Origin: CAYVAP01 sp964521065
Lineage (GTDB): Bacteria; Bacteroidota; Bacteroidia; J057
DNA: 16,552 nucleotides
NCBI GenBank assembly: GCA_964521065.1
Contig: CAZFPQ010000155.1
Span: forward strand, 1 to 16,552
Reading direction: 5' to 3'
Part shown: positions 15,201-16,552 of the stretch, one piece after another
How positions within the stretch are numbered: position 1 is the stretch's first letter
Layout: the number at the start of each line of letters is the position of its first letter
The notes under the pieces: generated by a model
Seen by the model: only the letters and a program-made list of their open reading frames with translations
The model's database searches: none
Told to the model about the DNA's origin: nothing
Translations under genes and position numbers: made by a program

Positions 15201-16399
15201 CCGTGGCTTTCGCGGAGGTAGAGACTCGAAAGAAAATCCTGGTTGACCTTGCTTTTCAACGTTTCCTCTCCCGCAACGAAACTGACGAGTTCGAGGAATT
15301 TTGTACCGAACAGGCCTTCTGGTTAACAGATTTCGCTCTGTATCGCGTCATCAAGCGACAGCAAAAAGGGAAGCCTTGGTACCAATGGCCCGCTAAGCTG
15401 AAGCGCCGTGAAGAGGAGCGACTGACTAAGTTCAAGCAAAAGTGGGCGCAAGAGATCCGCAGGGAGCAGTTTGAACAATTCCTTTTCGAAAAGCAATGGC
15501 AAAAATTGAAAGCTCAAGCCAAAGCAAAAGGCGTACAGCTTTTTGGTGACATGCCCATCTATGTCAGCCTTGATTCGGTAGAGGTTTGGGCCAATCCCAA
15601 GCTGTTCAAACTCAATGAAAACCTAGAGCCAGAATGGGTAGCCGGGGTACCGCCAGATTATTTCAGCGAAACGGGTCAACTGTGGGGCATGCCGATCTTC
15701 GACTGGGAAAAGCATGTGGAGACTGATTTTCAATGGTGGATTGCACGGGTGAAGCGCAACCTCCACTTTTTTGACGTCTTAAGGCTGGATCATTTCAGGG
15801 CCTTCGCAGACTTTTGGGAAGTCCCGGCAGGCGAAAAAACAGCCATCCATGGTCGATGGACCCCTGGTCCAGGCCAGGCACTTTTTGATGCCCTTAAGGA
15901 AGCCCTTGGGGAATTACCCTTGGTGGCCGAAGACCTTGGGGACATTGATGAGGCAGTATATCAATTGAGGGATCAGAATAAATTGCCAGGAATGCGGGTT
16001 TTGCAATTTGCCTTTAGCCCAAACCTTCCCCACAACCTCCACATCTCCCATCAGTTTACCCCGCATAGTGTGGCCTACACAGGTACCCATGACAACAATA
16101 CCCTCAAAGGCTGGTATGAACACGAACTGGACGAGTCGGGCAAGCAGCGCCTAGAAGCCTATTTGGGCAGACGCTTAGACCCAGGCACCTTGCACTGGGC
16201 GATGATTCGTGAGTTATACCGCAGTGTGGCAGAAACCGCCATCGTTCCCATGCAGGATATCTTAGGGTTAGGCAAAAAGGCCATGATGAACAAGCCGGGC
16301 ACTGCCACAGGAAATTGGCGGTGGAGAATGACTAGTTGGCCTCCCACCAAAGAAGTGACGGAAAGCCTACAGCAATTGGTACGGATGTTTGGGAGGTGA
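12215..16399 (+). CDS. treY-malQ: Fused maltooligosyltrehalose synthase (TreY, GH13) and 4-alpha-glucanotransferase (MalQ, GH77)
   Basis: A 1394-residue protein with two complete enzymes. Residues 1 to about 895 are TreY, which converts the reducing-end bond of maltodextrins to alpha,alpha-1,1, giving maltooligosyltrehalose. It shows TYRVQL at the start, DIVPNH (87-92), nucleophile Asp308 in LRIDHIDG, acid/base Glu336 in VEKIL, stabiliser Asp577 in STHDTKRGED, and LVDPDNRRPVD (732-742). After the TreY C-terminal domain a linker of about five residues leads to MalQ (from RQAGVLMHISSLP, 901-913). Its marks are GDMPIYV (1111-1117), Asp1192 in LRLDHFRAF, Glu1239 in AEDLG, Asp1293 in GTHDNNT and PGTATGNWRWR. 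MalQ transfers alpha-1,4-glucan segments and could lengthen short dextrins for TreY; TreZ, needed to release trehalose, is not in the window. The ATG at 12215 precedes the family start. A TTG 48 bp upstream, one base after AGGAGA, is less likely. Confidence 0.93.
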   Translation: MNPFLATYRVQLRSEFPFSALQARLAYLARLGISTIYASPILASRKGSSHGYDGIDPSLVDPELGGQADWEKLQTELKQQGLTWLQDIVPNHLAYSPENAWLRDIFLLGPLSQYYSYFDVDWEHPNPELSGRLMLPVLGQSIEEVIEAGQISLMWEEDHLALVYFEHRYPMALATYPFVLTQSEAFPWLSKEEGKLQAAIAEKKPSLLRAYQQKITQQYRTDSAFAAYFDAQVERINHNSLDLKQLLDLQFFTFEYWPLTDTIINYRRFFTVNDLICLNMQHEEVFDQYHQWIKQEASQGRIQGLRIDHIDGLQAPGPYLDRVGQMLGNSVGVWVEKILEQEEELPAEWPTAGSTGYEFLSRVNKLLTYGPGLPPMEQLYQSLLGEKQDLTEIIYRNKRLMLHRHLVGEWDNLFRLLNHLDLVPSKVKKDWGDESIRRFIGEFLLAMPVYRIYAQHFPLTGADRDVIEAALKAVAKRKPILAKQVAWFQQRWIENRFDSPAQKEAGLHFLQRMVQFSGPLMAKGLEDTTFYTYLRFLAHNEVGEDPHIFSSSKSQFHAFMRTRAKQGLPMNALSTHDTKRGEDARARLLVLSEMPQAWASKVHTWETIRGQQDLSANDAYLVYQTLLGAWPMDGQVGPSFESRVHAYLEKALREAKVKTQWGNPNSTYEHLAKQLASDFIDPEGPYRSSFEEVFDMLRDHGIINSLSQVLLKNTCPGLPDLYQGCENWNLSLVDPDNRRPVDYEGLEKQMASIDKWNQEKSLLKKLWKHREEGQIKLWLTRASLLARQQFPELFTEGEYIPLEVQGKRAEHLMAYARRCGRQYAVVVLPLYPLTLSQGKAKHLLNLDWGDTQVLLPPLAPHDWQDQLTGHSISTWQHLQLSEVLTQGPWALLTGERPSQPRQAGVLMHISSLPTAYGIGDLGPTAHRFIDWLYETGQQLWQVLPLNSTQGSTDYSPYASDSAMAGNGLFISPELLETEGLLRLEELSGYWLEVEGPVAFAEVETRKKILVDLAFQRFLSRNETDEFEEFCTEQAFWLTDFALYRVIKRQQKGKPWYQWPAKLKRREEERLTKFKQKWAQEIRREQFEQFLFEKQWQKLKAQAKAKGVQLFGDMPIYVSLDSVEVWANPKLFKLNENLEPEWVAGVPPDYFSETGQLWGMPIFDWEKHVETDFQWWIARVKRNLHFFDVLRLDHFRAFADFWEVPAGEKTAIHGRWTPGPGQALFDALKEALGELPLVAEDLGDIDEAVYQLRDQNKLPGMRVLQFAFSPNLPHNLHISHQFTPHSVAYTGTHDNNTLKGWYEHELDESGKQRLEAYLGRRLDPGTLHWAMIRELYRSVAETAIVPMQDILGLGKKAMMNKPGTATGNWRWRMTSWPPTKEVTESLQQLVRMFGR

Positions 16400-16404
16400 A
16401 AAGT

Positions 16405-16430
16405 GGGAAGCGGGAAGCGGGAAGCGGGAC
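16405..16430. repeat. Short tandem repeat (GGGAAGC)x3 plus partial unit
   Basis: Three perfect GGGAAGC units (16405-16425) are followed by GGGAC, beginning six bases after the treY-malQ stop codon. Together with GGGCTAT x3 at 16475-16495 it makes this 3' flank unusually repeat-rich. Such heptamers can change copy number by slippage. Confidence 0.7.
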
Positions 16431-16450
16431 AAGGGGCTTCGATTAGCGAG

Positions 16451-16552
16451 TTAAGCAGTTGGACAGAAGGAATCGGGCTATGGGCTATGGGCTATGTTTT
16501 TTTATGTAAAAAGACTACGTACCCCCGGGCTCCTTACCCCGATTACCACTTT
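16451..16552. repeat. Palindromic dispersed repeat, copy B (inverted relative to copy A; runs to window end)
   Basis: Read on the minus strand from 16552, this segment follows copy A (4038-4130) almost base for base at first, sharing GGTAATCGGGGTAAGGAGC and GGGGGTACGTAGT. It then diverges at CATAGCCC, which is present once in A and is expanded into three tandem units here (GGGCTAT at 16475-16495 on the plus strand). The outer arms AATCGGG/CCCGATT (16471-16477 with 16538-16544) still pair, and TTGGACAGAAG (16459-16469) matches the outer arm of A. The inner GGTACG/CGTACC stem of A is not preserved. It begins about 50 bp after the treY-malQ stop, and one arm may extend beyond the window. Confidence 0.75.

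Noticed and set aside
16405..16495. CRISPR-like array at the heptamer repeats
   Set aside because: The units are only 7 bp, directly adjacent and without spacers, and no cas genes are present.

Overview
The window is chromosomal DNA of a free-living Bacteroidota, most likely of the Saprospiria/Lewinella-Haliscomenobacter type (the lineage is inference). The evidence is two secreted proteins ending in type IX secretion (T9SS) sorting domains, a LruC-domain lipoprotein, Bacteroidota-style TAnnTTTG promoter boxes, mostly weak or absent Shine-Dalgarno sequences, and roughly balanced GC content.

Layout. 1-3985 (+) holds two tandem secreted PQQ-dependent (glucose/sorbosone-type) dehydrogenase paralogs, the first cut by the window edge. 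Each continues into a PKD domain, an Ig-like region with a histidine-rich motif, and a T9SS sorting domain. 4021-4134 is a palindromic dispersed repeat; a second copy in inverted orientation closes the window (16451-16552). 4134-5269 (-) is a two-gene operon for small exported proteins: a Spy/CpxP-like helical protein and an Arg/Asp/Gln-rich coiled-coil protein. 5466-6140 (+) encodes a potassium-channel protein with an intact TSIGYGD filter. A gene-free, hairpin-rich stretch follows and ends in a bidirectional terminator (6542-6573).

6600-10890 (-) is an envelope cluster: an outer-membrane-barrel-like protein, a translationally coupled lipoprotein of unknown family, then, after a 377-bp gap, a large LruC/DUF6923-like lipoprotein. 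11014-11788 (-) has an intact Crp/Fnr regulator followed by a truncated second copy of its N-terminus. 11937-12095 is a MITE-like element with inverted ends and a TTA target duplication, lying between the regulator and the divergent gene at 12215-16399 (+). That gene encodes a natural fusion of maltooligosyltrehalose synthase (TreY, GH13) and 4-alpha-glucanotransferase (MalQ, GH77), with all catalytic residues of both enzymes visible.

How it fits together: most genes serve the cell envelope or secretion, and the fusion enzyme belongs to glycogen/maltodextrin-to-trehalose metabolism. No single multi-gene system is evident. The most unusual items are the TreY-MalQ fusion, the inverted dispersed repeat, the MITE, and the broken Crp/Fnr duplicate.
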